Source: Bog-756 sp963704585
GTDB taxonomy: Bacteria > Actinomycetota > Acidimicrobiia > Acidimicrobiales > RAAP-2
Direction: 5' to 3'
Assembly: GCA_963704585.1 (NCBI GenBank)
Contig: OY969919.1
Location: 1,426,001 to 1,490,000, forward strand
DNA: 64,000 bases
In this document: positions 33,410-44,344 of the stretch, piece after piece
Position numbering within the stretch: position 1 is the stretch's first letter
Layout: every line of letters begins with the position of its first letter
The notes under the pieces: model-generated
Told to the model about the DNA's origin: nothing
What the model saw: the letters and a program-made list of their open reading frames with translations, nothing else
Databases searched by the model: none
Position numbers and translations under genes: made by a program

Positions 33410-34462
33410 ATGCAGTACGCCATCGAAGCCGACCGGCTCGCGAAGACCTTCACCGGCAAGCGGGAGGTCCGCGCCCTCGACGGGGTGAGCTTCGCCGTTC
33501 CCGAGGGCATCGTGTTCGGCCTCCTCGGTCCGAACGGCTCGGGCAAGACGACCGCTGTGCGGATCCTCACCACCATCCTCCGGCCGGACAGCGGGGCGGC
33601 CCGCGTCCTCGGCAACGACGTCACGAAGAAGCCCGCGCTGGTCCGCAGCCTCATCGGCCTGGCCGGCCAGTACGCGGCGGTGGACGAGAACCTGACCGGC
33701 CGCGAGAACCTCACCATGGTCGGCAGCCTCAACCACCTCGACCGCACCGTCGTCTCGAGCCGGGCGCAGGAGCTCCTCGCCCAGTTCGACCTCGTCGACG
33801 CGGCCGACCGCCCGCTCAAGACGTACTCCGGCGGCATGCGCCGGCGACTCGACCTCGCGGCCGCACTCGTCGCGCACCCGACGGTCCTCTTCCTCGACGA
33901 GCCGACCACCGGGCTCGACCCCCAGAGCCGCAACGACCTCTGGGAGGTCATCGAGGGGCTGGTCGGACGCGGCACCACGGTCCTCCTCACCACCCAGTAC
34001 CTCGAGGAGGCGGACCGCCTCGCGAGCACGCTCGCGGTGCTCGACCACGGGCACGTGATCGCGGAGGGCACGCCGGCGGAGCTCAAGGCCGATCTCGGCG
34101 CCACGGTGCTCGAGGTCGGGCTCATCGGTCTCGACGAGGCACAGCGCACCGGCACCGTCCTCGCGACGATCGGCCCGCACCACCCGGTGGTCAACGGGAC
34201 CGTCGTCGAGGTGACCGTGGACAACGGCCCGCAGGCCGCGATGCTCGGGCTCCGCGCCCTCGACGCCGAAGGGATCGTACCCACCGCGTTCACCCTGCGC
34301 GAGCCGAGCCTCGACGACGTCTTCCTCTCACTGACCGGCCACCGCACGGTCGACGAGCCGCCGCCCGGTGAGGACGGGGACGGCCGGACGGGACGGCGTC
34401 GGCGGCGGCGGATGCGCGCGGCGGAGCAGGCCATGCCGGTCGCGACCGGGGAGCTCGCGTGA
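33410..34462 (+). CDS. ABC exporter ATP-binding protein (DrrA-like)
   Basis: A 350-residue ABC ATPase of the daunorubicin-resistance type. Walker A GPNGSGKTTAV, Q-loop region GLAGQYAAVDENLTG, signature TYSGGMRRRLDLA, Walker B VLFLDEPTTGLD and the H-loop region TTQYLEEADRLA are intact. The C-terminal 100 residues carry the DrrA-type extension ending FTLREPSLDDVFLSLTG, followed by an Arg-rich tail (RRRRRRMRAA). The start ATG 33410 follows GGGACGAA. Its stop overlaps the permease start (GTGA). Confidence 0.92.
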   Translation: MQYAIEADRLAKTFTGKREVRALDGVSFAVPEGIVFGLLGPNGSGKTTAVRILTTILRPDSGAARVLGNDVTKKPALVRSLIGLAGQYAAVDENLTGRENLTMVGSLNHLDRTVVSSRAQELLAQFDLVDAADRPLKTYSGGMRRRLDLAAALVAHPTVLFLDEPTTGLDPQSRNDLWEVIEGLVGRGTTVLLTTQYLEEADRLASTLAVLDHGHVIAEGTPAELKADLGATVLEVGLIGLDEAQRTGTVLATIGPHHPVVNGTVVEVTVDNGPQAAMLGLRALDAEGIVPTAFTLREPSLDDVFLSLTGHRTVDEPPPGEDGDGRTGRRRRRRMRAAEQAMPVATGELA

Positions 34463-35280
34463 CGACCGCGGTGGCGACGACGGTCGCCCGGACCCCACCG
34501 GCCGAAGGGCCCGCCGGCAAGCTGCGCTGGTTCGTCTCGGACACCCTCACCATCACGCGGCGCAATCTGCTCGCGGTCACCCGGATCCCCGAGGCGCTCT
34601 TCTTCTCGACGGTGCAGCCGATCATGTTCGTGCTGCTCTTCCGGTACGTCTTCGGCGGGGCGATCGCGACCCCGGGCACCGACTACGTGAACTACCTGAT
34701 GCCGGGCATCTTCGTGCAGACCGTCGCGTTCGGTGCGGTGAGCACGAGCATCGGCCTCGCCGAGGACCTCCAGAAGGGCATCATCGAGCGGTTCCGCGCG
34801 CTCCCGATGGCCCGCGCCGCCGTGCTGACCGGGCGCACGACGGCGGACCTGGTCCGCAACGTCTTCGTGGTGGTCATCATCACCCTGGTCGGCCTGATGG
34901 TCGGGTTCCGGCCGACGACCGGCCCTGTCGCCTACATCGCGGCACTCCTACTCATCCTGCTGTTCGCCTACGCGCTCTCGTGGGGATTCGCCGTCGTCGG
35001 GCTGTCCGCGCCCAACAGCGAGACCGCCCAGGTCATGTCGTTCCCCATCCTCTTCCCGCTCACCTTCGTCTCCTCCGCGTTCGTCCCGGTCTCGTCGATG
35101 CCGAGCTGGATGCAGGGCTTCGCGACCTACCAGCCGGTCAGCGTCGTCGTGACCGCCTGCCGCGCGCTCATGATCGGCGGTCCGACCGCCACGTGGGTGA
35201 TCCAGTCGCTCGCCTGGACGATCGGGATCGTCGTCGTGCTCATGCCGATCGCCATCCGCAAGTACCGCACCCGGACCTGA
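34459..35280 (+). CDS. ABC-2 type permease (DrrB-like)
   Basis: A 273-residue ABC-2 membrane component with six hydrophobic segments, from about residue 55. PEALFFSTVQPIMFVLLFRY, NYLMPGIFVQTVAFGAVSTS, DLQKGIIERFRALPMARAAV (the cytosolic coupling element) and FPLTFVSSAFVPVSSMPSWM are typical. It pairs with the upstream ATPase to export a lipid or drug-like compound; the substrate is not evident. Confidence 0.9.
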   Translation: MTTAVATTVARTPPAEGPAGKLRWFVSDTLTITRRNLLAVTRIPEALFFSTVQPIMFVLLFRYVFGGAIATPGTDYVNYLMPGIFVQTVAFGAVSTSIGLAEDLQKGIIERFRALPMARAAVLTGRTTADLVRNVFVVVIITLVGLMVGFRPTTGPVAYIAALLLILLFAYALSWGFAVVGLSAPNSETAQVMSFPILFPLTFVSSAFVPVSSMPSWMQGFATYQPVSVVVTACRALMIGGPTATWVIQSLAWTIGIVVVLMPIAIRKYRTRT

Positions 35281-35374
35281 CCGGACCGCTTCCGGCGTGC
35301 GGCCGACCCGTGGCGCTCCGGCGAGGCCGGAGACCCCGGTCGGACGCGGGCGGCCGACGCGGCAGAATGGGCCC

Positions 35375-38065
35375 ATGGCAGACACCCCCAGCGACGGCGC
35401 CCACCCCGACTCCTTCGGCGCCCGCGGACGGCTGGCCGTCGGCGGCACCGAGTACGAGATCTTCCGCGTCGGTGTGCTCGCAAACCGCTACGACGTCGGC
35501 CGGCTGCCGTACTCGATCCGGGTCATCCTCGAGAACCTCCTCCGCCACGAGGACGGTGTTGCGGTGCGGGCCGCCGACATCGAAGCCGTCGCCGCGTGGG
35601 GCGAGCATCCGGAGCGTCACGGGCTCGGAAGCGGCACGGAGATCGCGCTGACCCCCGAGCGCGTCCTCATGCAGGACTTCACCGGCGTCCCGGGCGTCGT
35701 CGACCTCGCGGCGATGCGCGACGCGCTCGCCGAGCTCGGCGGTGACCCGTCCAGGGTGAACCCCCTCGTCCCGGTCGAGCTGGTCATCGACCACTCGGTG
35801 ATCGCGGAGGCGTCGGGCACACCCGCCGCGTACGACACGAACGTCGACGTCGAGTACCAGCGCAACCTCGAGCGCTACCAGGTGCTTCGCTGGGCGCAGC
35901 AGGCCTTCGACGGCGTCCGGGTCGTCCCCCCGGGCACCGGCATCTGCCACCAGGTCAACCTCGAGTACCTCTCGCGGGTCGTCTTCGAGACCGACGACCG
36001 CCGCGCGTACTTCGACACGCTCGTCGGCACCGACTCGCATACGACGATGGTCAACGGCCTCGGCGTGCTCGGCTGGGGCGTGGGCGGGATCGAAGCGGAG
36101 GCCGCCATGCTCGGCCAGCCCCTCTCGATGCTCCTCCCGCCGGTCGTCGGCTTCCGCCTGAACGGCGAGCAGCCGCCCGGCACGACCGCGACCGACCTCG
36201 TGCTCACCATCACCAACCTGCTGCGGCAGCACGGGGTGGTCGGCAAGTTCGTCGAGTTCACCGGGCCCGGCCTCGCCTCGGTCGCGCTCGCCAACCGGGC
36301 GACCATCGGCAACATGTCGCCCGAGTACGGCGCGACGTGCGCGATCTTCCCGATCGACGACGTGACCCTCGACTACCTCCGCTTCACCGGGCGGTCCGAG
36401 GAGCACGTCGCCCTCGTCGAGGCGTACGCGAAGGAGCAGGGCGTCTACCGCACGGCGGACACGCCGGAGCCGGTCTTCTCAGAGCTCGTGGAGCTCGACC
36501 TCTCGACGGTGGTGCCGAGCATCGCCGGCCCGTCGCGGCCGCAGGACCTCGTCACCCTCGCCGACGCCGCGCAGACCTTCCGCACCGCCCTCGACCGCGC
36601 CCCGCGCGCGCTGGAGGCCGCGCTCGAGGGCGGCCCGGCCACCGTCGAGGACGGCCACGTGGTGGTCGCGGCGATCACGAGCTGCACGAACACGTCGAAC
36701 CCACAGGTGATGGTCGCGGCCGGCCTCGTCGCACGCAACGCGGTCGCCCGCGGGCTGACCGCGAAGCCGTGGGTGAAGACGACCCTCGCGCCCGGCTCGC
36801 GGGTCGTGATGGACTACCTCGACCGCGCCGGGCTGACCGAGCCGCTCGCCGCCATCGGCTTCGACCTGGTCGGTTTCGGCTGCACGACCTGCATCGGCAA
36901 CTCGGGTCCCCTGCTCCCGGGCGTCGCCGAAGCGGTCCACGAGGCCGATCTCTCGGTCGCCTCCGTCCTGTCGGGGAACCGCAACTTCGAGGGCCGGATC
37001 CATCCCGACGTGCGGATGAACTTCCTCGCATCGCCGCCGCTCGTGGTCGCCTACGCCCTCGCCGGATCGATGGCGGTCGACCTCACGACCGAGCCCCTCG
37101 GGACGGGCAGCGACGGCGCGCCGGTTCTCCTCGCCGACCTCTGGCCCGCGCCCGAGGAGATCACCGAAGCCATCCGAACGTCGCTGACCTCCGAGATGTT
37201 CCGCGAGCGCTACGCGTCGGTCTTCGACGGCGACGAGCGCTGGCGGGCGGTCACGACCGCGACCGGCGACACGTTCGCCTGGGACCAGCGGTCGACCTAC
37301 GTGCTGCGGCCGACCTTCCTCGAAGGCATCCGGCGCGAGCCGCCGCCCGTCACCGACGTGATCGGGGCTCGCGTGCTCGCCCTGCTCGGCGACAGCGTGA
37401 CGACCGACCACATCTCGCCCGCCGGGAGCATCGGACCGTCCACACCGGCCGGCGCCTATCTCGCCGAGCGCGGCGTCGAACGGGCGGACTTCAACTCCTA
37501 CGGCGCCCGCCGCGGCAACCACGAGGTGATGGTGCGGGGCACCTTCGCCAACGTGCGCCTCCGCAACCGGCTCGCGCCGGGCACCGAGGGCGGCTTCACC
37601 GTCCACCTGCCCGATGGTGGGGAGACCACGATCTTCGATGCCTCCGAGCGCTACCGCAGCGAAGGCGTGCCGCTCGTCGTGCTGGCCGGCAAGGAGTACG
37701 GGACGGGCTCGTCCCGCGACTGGGCGGCCAAGGGCACCGCGCTGCTCGGCGTGCGGGCCGTCATCGCCGAGAGCTTCGAGCGGATCCACCGCTCCAACCT
37801 CATCGGGATGGGCGTCCTGCCCCTGCAGTTCGCCGACGGGCAGAGCGTCGAGTCGCTCGGGCTCGCCGGCCACGAAGTCTTCTCGGTCACGGGACTCGCC
37901 TCCCTCGACGAGGGGACGAGTCCGAAGACGGTGGCGGTCCGGGCGGAGGACGGCGACCGCGTCGTCGAGTTCGAGGCGCGGCTCCGGATCGACACCCCGA
38001 TGGAGGCGCAGTACTACCGCAACGGCGGAATCCTGCCCTACATGCTCCGCCAGATGGCGAGCTGA
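35375..38065 (+). CDS. acnA: aconitate hydratase
   Basis: An 896-residue monomeric aconitase of the TCA cycle (citrate to isocitrate through cis-aconitate). The 4Fe-4S ligands are Cys in AAITSCTNTSNPQVM and both in GFGCTTCIGNSGPL; VGTDSHTTMVNGLGVLGWG binds substrate, and the C-terminal swivel domain has GKEYGTGSSRDWAAKG and GVRAVIAESFERIHRSNL. Length fits AcnA. The start ATG 35375 was chosen because the frame further upstream shows no family sequence; CAGAAT ends 6 nt before it. Confidence 0.95.
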   Translation: MADTPSDGAHPDSFGARGRLAVGGTEYEIFRVGVLANRYDVGRLPYSIRVILENLLRHEDGVAVRAADIEAVAAWGEHPERHGLGSGTEIALTPERVLMQDFTGVPGVVDLAAMRDALAELGGDPSRVNPLVPVELVIDHSVIAEASGTPAAYDTNVDVEYQRNLERYQVLRWAQQAFDGVRVVPPGTGICHQVNLEYLSRVVFETDDRRAYFDTLVGTDSHTTMVNGLGVLGWGVGGIEAEAAMLGQPLSMLLPPVVGFRLNGEQPPGTTATDLVLTITNLLRQHGVVGKFVEFTGPGLASVALANRATIGNMSPEYGATCAIFPIDDVTLDYLRFTGRSEEHVALVEAYAKEQGVYRTADTPEPVFSELVELDLSTVVPSIAGPSRPQDLVTLADAAQTFRTALDRAPRALEAALEGGPATVEDGHVVVAAITSCTNTSNPQVMVAAGLVARNAVARGLTAKPWVKTTLAPGSRVVMDYLDRAGLTEPLAAIGFDLVGFGCTTCIGNSGPLLPGVAEAVHEADLSVASVLSGNRNFEGRIHPDVRMNFLASPPLVVAYALAGSMAVDLTTEPLGTGSDGAPVLLADLWPAPEEITEAIRTSLTSEMFRERYASVFDGDERWRAVTTATGDTFAWDQRSTYVLRPTFLEGIRREPPPVTDVIGARVLALLGDSVTTDHISPAGSIGPSTPAGAYLAERGVERADFNSYGARRGNHEVMVRGTFANVRLRNRLAPGTEGGFTVHLPDGGETTIFDASERYRSEGVPLVVLAGKEYGTGSSRDWAAKGTALLGVRAVIAESFERIHRSNLIGMGVLPLQFADGQSVESLGLAGHEVFSVTGLASLDEGTSPKTVAVRAEDGDRVVEFEARLRIDTPMEAQYYRNGGILPYMLRQMAS

Positions 38066-38070
38066 GCCGG

Positions 38071-38152
38071 CCGGACGACGCCGCGCCGCCGGACGACGCC
38101 GCGCCGCCGCACGACGCCGCGCCGCCGCACACCGCCGCACACCGCCGCACTG
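38071..38152. repeat. 18-bp and 9-bp tandem repeats after acnA
   Basis: CCGGACGACGCCGCGCCG occurs twice exactly and once with one change (38071-38124), followed by shorter CCGCACACC units. It lies between the convergent acnA and HlyIII genes, in non-coding sequence. Confidence 0.75.
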
Positions 38153-38166
38153 CCGGAGCGCGTCCG

Positions 38167-38871
38167 TCAGCCGGCGAGCGGGAGGACGAACCACGCGATG
38201 ACCACGAAGTGGCACGCGGCGCCCACGATCGTGCAGGCGTGGAAGACCTCGTGGTACCCGAGGACGCCGGGTACCGGGTTCGGACGCTTGGCCGCGTAGG
38301 CCGCCGCACCGAGTGAGTAGGCGAGGCCGCCGAGCAGCAGGAGCGTGAAGCCGACCGCTCCGAGGACGTGGAAGAGCTCGGGTAGGACCGCGAGCGCGGC
38401 CCAGCCGACCACGATGTAGGGCAGCGCCACCACCCACTTGGGTGCGTCGAGCCACACCTGGCGGAGCACGATGCCGACCACGGCGCCGCCCCAGACGACG
38501 GTGAGGAGCACGACCCGCGGCCATCCGGAGAGCGCGATCCCGCCGACCGCGGTGTACGAGCCCGCGATGGCGAGGAAGATCGTCGAGTGGTCGGCACGGC
38601 GCATCCGTCGGCGGCCGGCCGGTCCCCACGTCCGGCGATGGAAGAGCGCGCTGACCCCGAAGAGCGCCGACATCGAGAGCGCGTAGACGACCATCACGAC
38701 CTTCGTGCCGGCAGTCGGCGCGGCGACGATCAGCGCGGTGCCGCCGACGAGCCAGACGAAGAAGGCCGCCTGGTGGAAGACGCCGCGCAGCTTCGGCTTG
38801 ACCGGACCCTCGGCGTCGTCGTCGGGGCCGCGGCCGGGACCGAGGGCCACGTCGCCCGGGTGCGCGCTCAC
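38167..38871 (-). CDS. PAQR/hemolysin III-family membrane protein
   Basis: A 234-residue HlyIII/YqfA-type protein with seven hydrophobic segments. The family signature is present: FGVSALFHRRTWG, ADHSTIFLAIAGSYTA in the third helix region and GYHEVFHACTIVGAACHFV near the end, supplying the His/Asp/Ser zinc ligands of the PAQR fold. GTG 38871 overlaps the preceding stop (GTGA), making it the last gene of a PIG-L/GATase/HlyIII operon. Physiological role uncertain (membrane fluidity or ceramidase-like activity). Confidence 0.88.
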   Translation of the reverse strand: MSAHPGDVALGPGRGPDDDAEGPVKPKLRGVFHQAAFFVWLVGGTALIVAAPTAGTKVVMVVYALSMSALFGVSALFHRRTWGPAGRRRMRRADHSTIFLAIAGSYTAVGGIALSGWPRVVLLTVVWGGAVVGIVLRQVWLDAPKWVVALPYIVVGWAALAVLPELFHVLGAVGFTLLLLGGLAYSLGAAAYAAKRPNPVPGVLGYHEVFHACTIVGAACHFVVIAWFVLPLAG

Positions 38872-39617
38872 CCGGCCCCGCCCACCGTGGCGGTCGCAGC
38901 CCCTGTCGCGACGCCACGGGTCGCGACGGCCACGAACCGTTGCAGGACGCGACTGCCCACCACCTCGACACGGGCCAGGTCGGACGCGGCGAAGGGCGCG
39001 CCCTCCCGCAGCAGCGGCCGCCAACCGTCGGCGAGAGCGCTGTCGACCTCGACGTGGAACTGCAGCCCGTAGGCACGCTCGCCGACCCGGAACGCCTGGT
39101 GCGGGAAGCTCGGTGTCGCCGCCAGGTGGACCGCGCCGTCGGGCAGGGTGAAGGTCTCGCGGTGCCAGTGCACGCACGGCAGACCGGTCCCGGCGAGCCC
39201 GCTGTGCTCCGGACCGAGGACCGGGTCGCGCCGGCCCGGACCGGTGAGCTCGACCCATCCGGTGCCGACCTCTTCCTCGGGTCCGGGCGCGACCTCGGCC
39301 CCGAGCGCGGCCGCGAGCTGCTGCGCGCCGAGGCAGATCCCGAGCACGGGCAGACCGGCTCCGACGGCGTCCGCGAGCAGGGCGCGTTCGGGGGCGAGCC
39401 ACGGGTCGACGTCGTGGACGCTCATCGGCCCGCCCATGACGACGAGGCCGTCGATCGAACCGATCGCCGGCACCGGCTCACCGAGATCGAGCCGGACGAC
39501 CTCGACCGAGCAGCCGGCAGAACGCAGTGCGGGCTCGACGAGGCCGGGGCCTTCGTGTCCCACATGCTGGAGGACGGCCCACCGCAGTGCCCCTGCCGGC
39601 GACGGGCCGGCGCTCAC
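38868..39617 (-). CDS. class I glutamine amidotransferase-like protein
   Basis: A 249-residue stand-alone GATase1 domain of the GuaA-like type. The catalytic Cys lies in VLGICLGAQQLAAALG (near residue 95), and His and Glu in YGLQFHVEVD (near 186). DGLVVMGGPMSVHDVDPWL forms the oxyanion region. No synthetase domain is attached, so it may act with another protein or hydrolyse gamma-glutamyl compounds. Start GTG 39617 overlaps the PIG-L stop (GTGA). Confidence 0.88.
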   Translation of the reverse strand: MSAGPSPAGALRWAVLQHVGHEGPGLVEPALRSAGCSVEVVRLDLGEPVPAIGSIDGLVVMGGPMSVHDVDPWLAPERALLADAVGAGLPVLGICLGAQQLAAALGAEVAPGPEEEVGTGWVELTGPGRRDPVLGPEHSGLAGTGLPCVHWHRETFTLPDGAVHLAATPSFPHQAFRVGERAYGLQFHVEVDSALADGWRPLLREGAPFAASDLARVEVVGSRVLQRFVAVATRGVATGAATATVGGAG

Positions 39618-40369
39618 GTCGGGATCTCGACCACGTGGAAGGCCTCGGCGAGCCGGCCCTCGGGCAGACCGGCGGCGAGCGCGGTGCCCGACATCCACCC
39701 GGTCAGCAGGTCGTGCAGGTGCTCACCGTCCCCCACCTGGCTGCGGTGCGAGCGCAGGGCGGCGAGCTTGCGCTCGAACACGTCCGTGGTGTCGACCGCC
39801 CGGTCGGCCCGCTCGGTCGCCATGAGCCAGAGCTCGCCGACCGAGTGCGGCTCGAGCCCCTCGTCGAGCAGCTCGGGGAACGCGAAGGGGTTGCGCGCGT
39901 CGGGGTAGACGGCGCAGACCGTGGCCTCGCCGGCGGCCAGGTGGTCGGGGTGGCTCGCGTAGATGCGGTCCCAGTTGCGCTCGGGCGACTGCGCCACGAC
40001 CCGCTGCGGCCGCACCGAGCGGATCACCCGGGCGACGGCTTTGCGGAGCTCGAGGTCGGCCGCGAGCTGCCCGTCGGGGAAGCCGAGGAAGTGCACGTCG
40101 GACACGCCGACCGACCTGGCGGCCGCGCGCTGCTCGTCGCGGCGGACGGCGGCCATCTCGGTCCGGCTCATCGAGCGATCGGAGCCGCCTGCATCGCCGT
40201 CGGTCACGATGCAGTACGTGACGTCGACTCCGGAGTCGGTCCAGACCGCCACCGAACCCGCCACGCCGAAGTCGACGTCGTCGGGGTGCGCGGTGACCAC
40301 CAGGATGCGCTCGATCCCCTCGGTAGCGGGACCGACTGCGAGGCGAGCGACCTCCGCGCCGTCGCTCAC
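39614..40369 (-). CDS. PIG-L family deacetylase
   Basis: A 251-residue zinc deacetylase of the LmbE/MshB/Mca fold. Metal motif VTAHPDDVDFGVAGSVA (PDD, near residue 28) and the third ligand in YASHPDHLAAG are present, with YCIVTDGDAGG between. MshB and Mca act on mycothiol precursors and conjugates, but similarity here is not enough to choose; other PIG-L enzymes act on sugar amides. First gene of the operon with the GATase and HlyIII genes. Starts at GTG. Confidence 0.88.
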   Translation of the reverse strand: MSDGAEVARLAVGPATEGIERILVVTAHPDDVDFGVAGSVAVWTDSGVDVTYCIVTDGDAGGSDRSMSRTEMAAVRRDEQRAAARSVGVSDVHFLGFPDGQLAADLELRKAVARVIRSVRPQRVVAQSPERNWDRIYASHPDHLAAGEATVCAVYPDARNPFAFPELLDEGLEPHSVGELWLMATERADRAVDTTDVFERKLAALRSHRSQVGDGEHLHDLLTGWMSGTALAAGLPEGRLAEAFHVVEIPT

Positions 40370-40427
40370 GCCGCCGCTCCGGAGGAGCCGGACGCGTGTG
40401 CCGGCCGCGCGCGGGTGCGGGTGGGGC

Positions 40428-41642
40428 TCAGGACTTCTCGGGCCGCCACGACATCAGGTCGGCCAGTCTCGGGTCGTTGGAGAAGACCTCGACGACGGGG
40501 AGCTTGAGACCGATGCGGGCCTGGATGCGCTCGACCTCGAGGATCTGGTTCCACTGCACGAGGGTGACGACCACGCCGGCCTCGCCGGCGCGGGCGGTCC
40601 TGCCCGACCGGTGGAGGTAGGCCTTGTGGTCCTCCGGCGGATCGAAGTGGATGACCACGTCGACCGCGTCGATGTCGAGCCCGCGCGCCGCCACGTCGGT
40701 CGCCACCAGCACGGGGAGCGATCCCTCCCCGAACAAGCGCAGCGTGCGCTCGCGGTTGGCCTGGCGGAGATCGCCGTGGATCGCGCCGGCCTTCACGCCC
40801 TCCTTGCGGAGCTGCTCGACGAGGCGGTCGGCACCGTGCTTGGTGCGCACGAAGACGAGGGTCTTGGCCGAGCCGCGGCAGACCGCTGCGCAGACCTTCA
40901 CCCGGTCCATCTGGTGGACCTCGAGAAAGCGGTGCTCCATCGCGTCGACGGTCGTGCTCGGCGAAGCGACCTCGTGGAGCACCGGGTCCGTGAGGTAGCG
41001 GCTCACCAGCCGGTCGACGGCGCCGTCGAGCGTCGCCGAGAAGAGCAGCGTCTGGTGGTCGCGCTCGAGGCGGCGAAGCACCCACTCGACCTGTGGCATG
41101 AAGCCCATGTCGGCCATACGGTCGGCCTCGTCGAGGACGAGCGACTCGATGTCCGCGACGGAGATCTCCCCGCGGTCCCCGAGGTCGATGAGGCGGCCCG
41201 GCGTTGCGATCACGACGTCGACGCCGCGTCGGACCTTCTTGATCTGGCGCTCGATGTCCGCGCCGCCGTAGACGGCGACGATGTGCAGGCCCACCGCGTG
41301 GGCAAGGGGCTCGAGGACCTCGCTCACCTGAACGGCGAGCTCGCGGGTCGGTACGAGCACGAGGCCGCGGGGTCGGCCCGGTGTTGCCGACGGCGACGCC
41401 ATCGTCCGCTGCAGGAGCGGAATGCCGAACGCGAGGGTCTTTCCGGAGCCGGTCTTGGCCTTGCCGCAGACGTCACGGCCGGCCAGTCCGTCGGCGACCG
41501 TCATGGCCTGGATGGCGAAGGGGGTCGTGATCCCCTGGACGGCGAGGGCCTCCACGAGGGCCGGTGCCACGCCGAGCGACGCGAAGGTCGTCTCGTCGGC
41601 CCGATCGAGGACGTGATCGGGCGGATCGGTCAGGGTTGTCAT
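40428..41642 (-). CDS. DEAD-box RNA helicase (RhlE-like)
   Basis: A 404-residue ATP-dependent RNA helicase. In order: Q motif (FASLGVAPALVEALAVQGIT, TPFAIQ), Walker A AKTGSGKTLAFGIPLL, PTRELAVQV, TPGRLIDL, Walker B VLDEADRMADMGF (DEAD), SAT in LLFSATLDGAVD, VLVATDVAARGLD and HRSGRTARAGEAG. It has almost no C-terminal tail, unlike CsdA or RhlB. A leader of about 200 nt separates it from the next minus-strand gene, thiC; 5' leaders are common for such helicases. Confidence 0.93.
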   Translation of the reverse strand: MTTLTDPPDHVLDRADETTFASLGVAPALVEALAVQGITTPFAIQAMTVADGLAGRDVCGKAKTGSGKTLAFGIPLLQRTMASPSATPGRPRGLVLVPTRELAVQVSEVLEPLAHAVGLHIVAVYGGADIERQIKKVRRGVDVVIATPGRLIDLGDRGEISVADIESLVLDEADRMADMGFMPQVEWVLRRLERDHQTLLFSATLDGAVDRLVSRYLTDPVLHEVASPSTTVDAMEHRFLEVHQMDRVKVCAAVCRGSAKTLVFVRTKHGADRLVEQLRKEGVKAGAIHGDLRQANRERTLRLFGEGSLPVLVATDVAARGLDIDAVDVVIHFDPPEDHKAYLHRSGRTARAGEAGVVVTLVQWNQILEVERIQARIGLKLPVVEVFSNDPRLADLMSWRPEKS

Positions 41643-41849
41643 GATGTCGGGGTACTCGCTCTCGTCTGTCCGGTGACGGCCGGAGGCCGTCGACGCCCAT
41701 GCTTCGCACGGACGCTCTGGGCCCGCCTCGGGCCATCACCGCGACCTCGCGAGAGGTCCGGTGCACCGGATGAGGAAGACCCCGGTGGCGGGCACTCGCC
41801 CGTCCACGGGGACCAGTGTACCGTCCGGAGCCCGCGACCTGGTCAATTG

Positions 41850-41878
41850 CCGCGGAGCGTGGCCGCGCCACGCCGCGG
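41850..41878 (-). terminator. GC-rich hairpin after thiC stop
   Basis: CCGCGG and GCGTGGC pair with GCCACGC and CCGCGG around a 3-nt loop (CGC), one base after the thiC stop. No T tract follows, so it may slow RNA decay or aid Rho-type termination. Confidence 0.45.
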
Positions 41879-41879
41879 A

Positions 41880-43664
<1,785 letters not shown>

Positions 43665-43832
43665 GGTCTCGTCCCTTCGAAACGCAGGTGCCGCCATCGG
43701 GCGGCGTACACGGCGAGTCTTTCACGACGGCTCCGCCGACGGAACCGGGAGTGTGCCATCGTGTGCGTCGCGGGCACGACCTGCCGCACGCGGGCCCGAC
43801 CCGCGCCGATCCGACACCGAAAGGACCGAGAC

Positions 43833-44300
43833 ATGGGGAAGCTCGCCACCGGCGCCAAGGCGCCCGCGTTCACACTTCCCGACCAGGACGGCAAGCCGGT
43901 CTCCCTCAAGGACTTCGCCGGCCAGCCCGTAGTCGTCTACTTCTACCCGAGGGACGACACGCCGGGCTGCACCAAGGAGGCCTGCCAATTCAACGACAAC
44001 CTCACCGCGTTCAAGCGGGCGAAGGTTCCCGTCCTCGGCATCTCGGCGGACGCCGCCGCGAAGCACCAGGCGTTCCGGGCGAAGTACGGACTCAAGTTCC
44101 CCCTCCTCACGGACGCGGACCACACGGTCGGCGAGAAGTACGGCGCCTGGGGTGAGAAGACCCTCTACGGCAAGAAGACGATCGGGGTCATCCGCTCGAC
44201 GTTCCTGGTCGGCGCCAACGGGAGGATCGTCCGGGCCTGGTACAGCGTGAAGGCGGACGGCCACGCGGCCAAGGTGCTCGAGGAGGTCCGCGCCGGCTGA
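43833..44300 (+). CDS. bcp: peroxiredoxin, BCP type
   Basis: A 155-residue thiol peroxidase. The active site YFYPRDDTPGCTKEACQFND has both the peroxidatic Cys in PGCT and the resolving Cys five residues later, so it is an atypical 2-Cys enzyme reducing H2O2 and alkyl hydroperoxides with thioredoxin. LGISADAAAKHQAFRAKYGL and RSTFLVGANGRIVRAW are normal. The start ATG 43833 has AAAGGA upstream. Confidence 0.93.
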   Translation: MGKLATGAKAPAFTLPDQDGKPVSLKDFAGQPVVVYFYPRDDTPGCTKEACQFNDNLTAFKRAKVPVLGISADAAAKHQAFRAKYGLKFPLLTDADHTVGEKYGAWGEKTLYGKKTIGVIRSTFLVGANGRIVRAWYSVKADGHAAKVLEEVRAG

Positions 44301-44332
44301 CCGCCGTCGCGACGGCGGCGCGGGCCCGACGT

Positions 44333-44338
44333 TAGGGT
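44333..44338 (+). promoter_or_regulatory. Putative -10 box of leaderless frhB-like gene
   Basis: TAGGGT, 6 nt before GTG 44345. This spacing favours GTG 44345 over GTG 44339 as the start. Confidence 0.35.
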
Positions 44339-44344
44339 GTGGCC

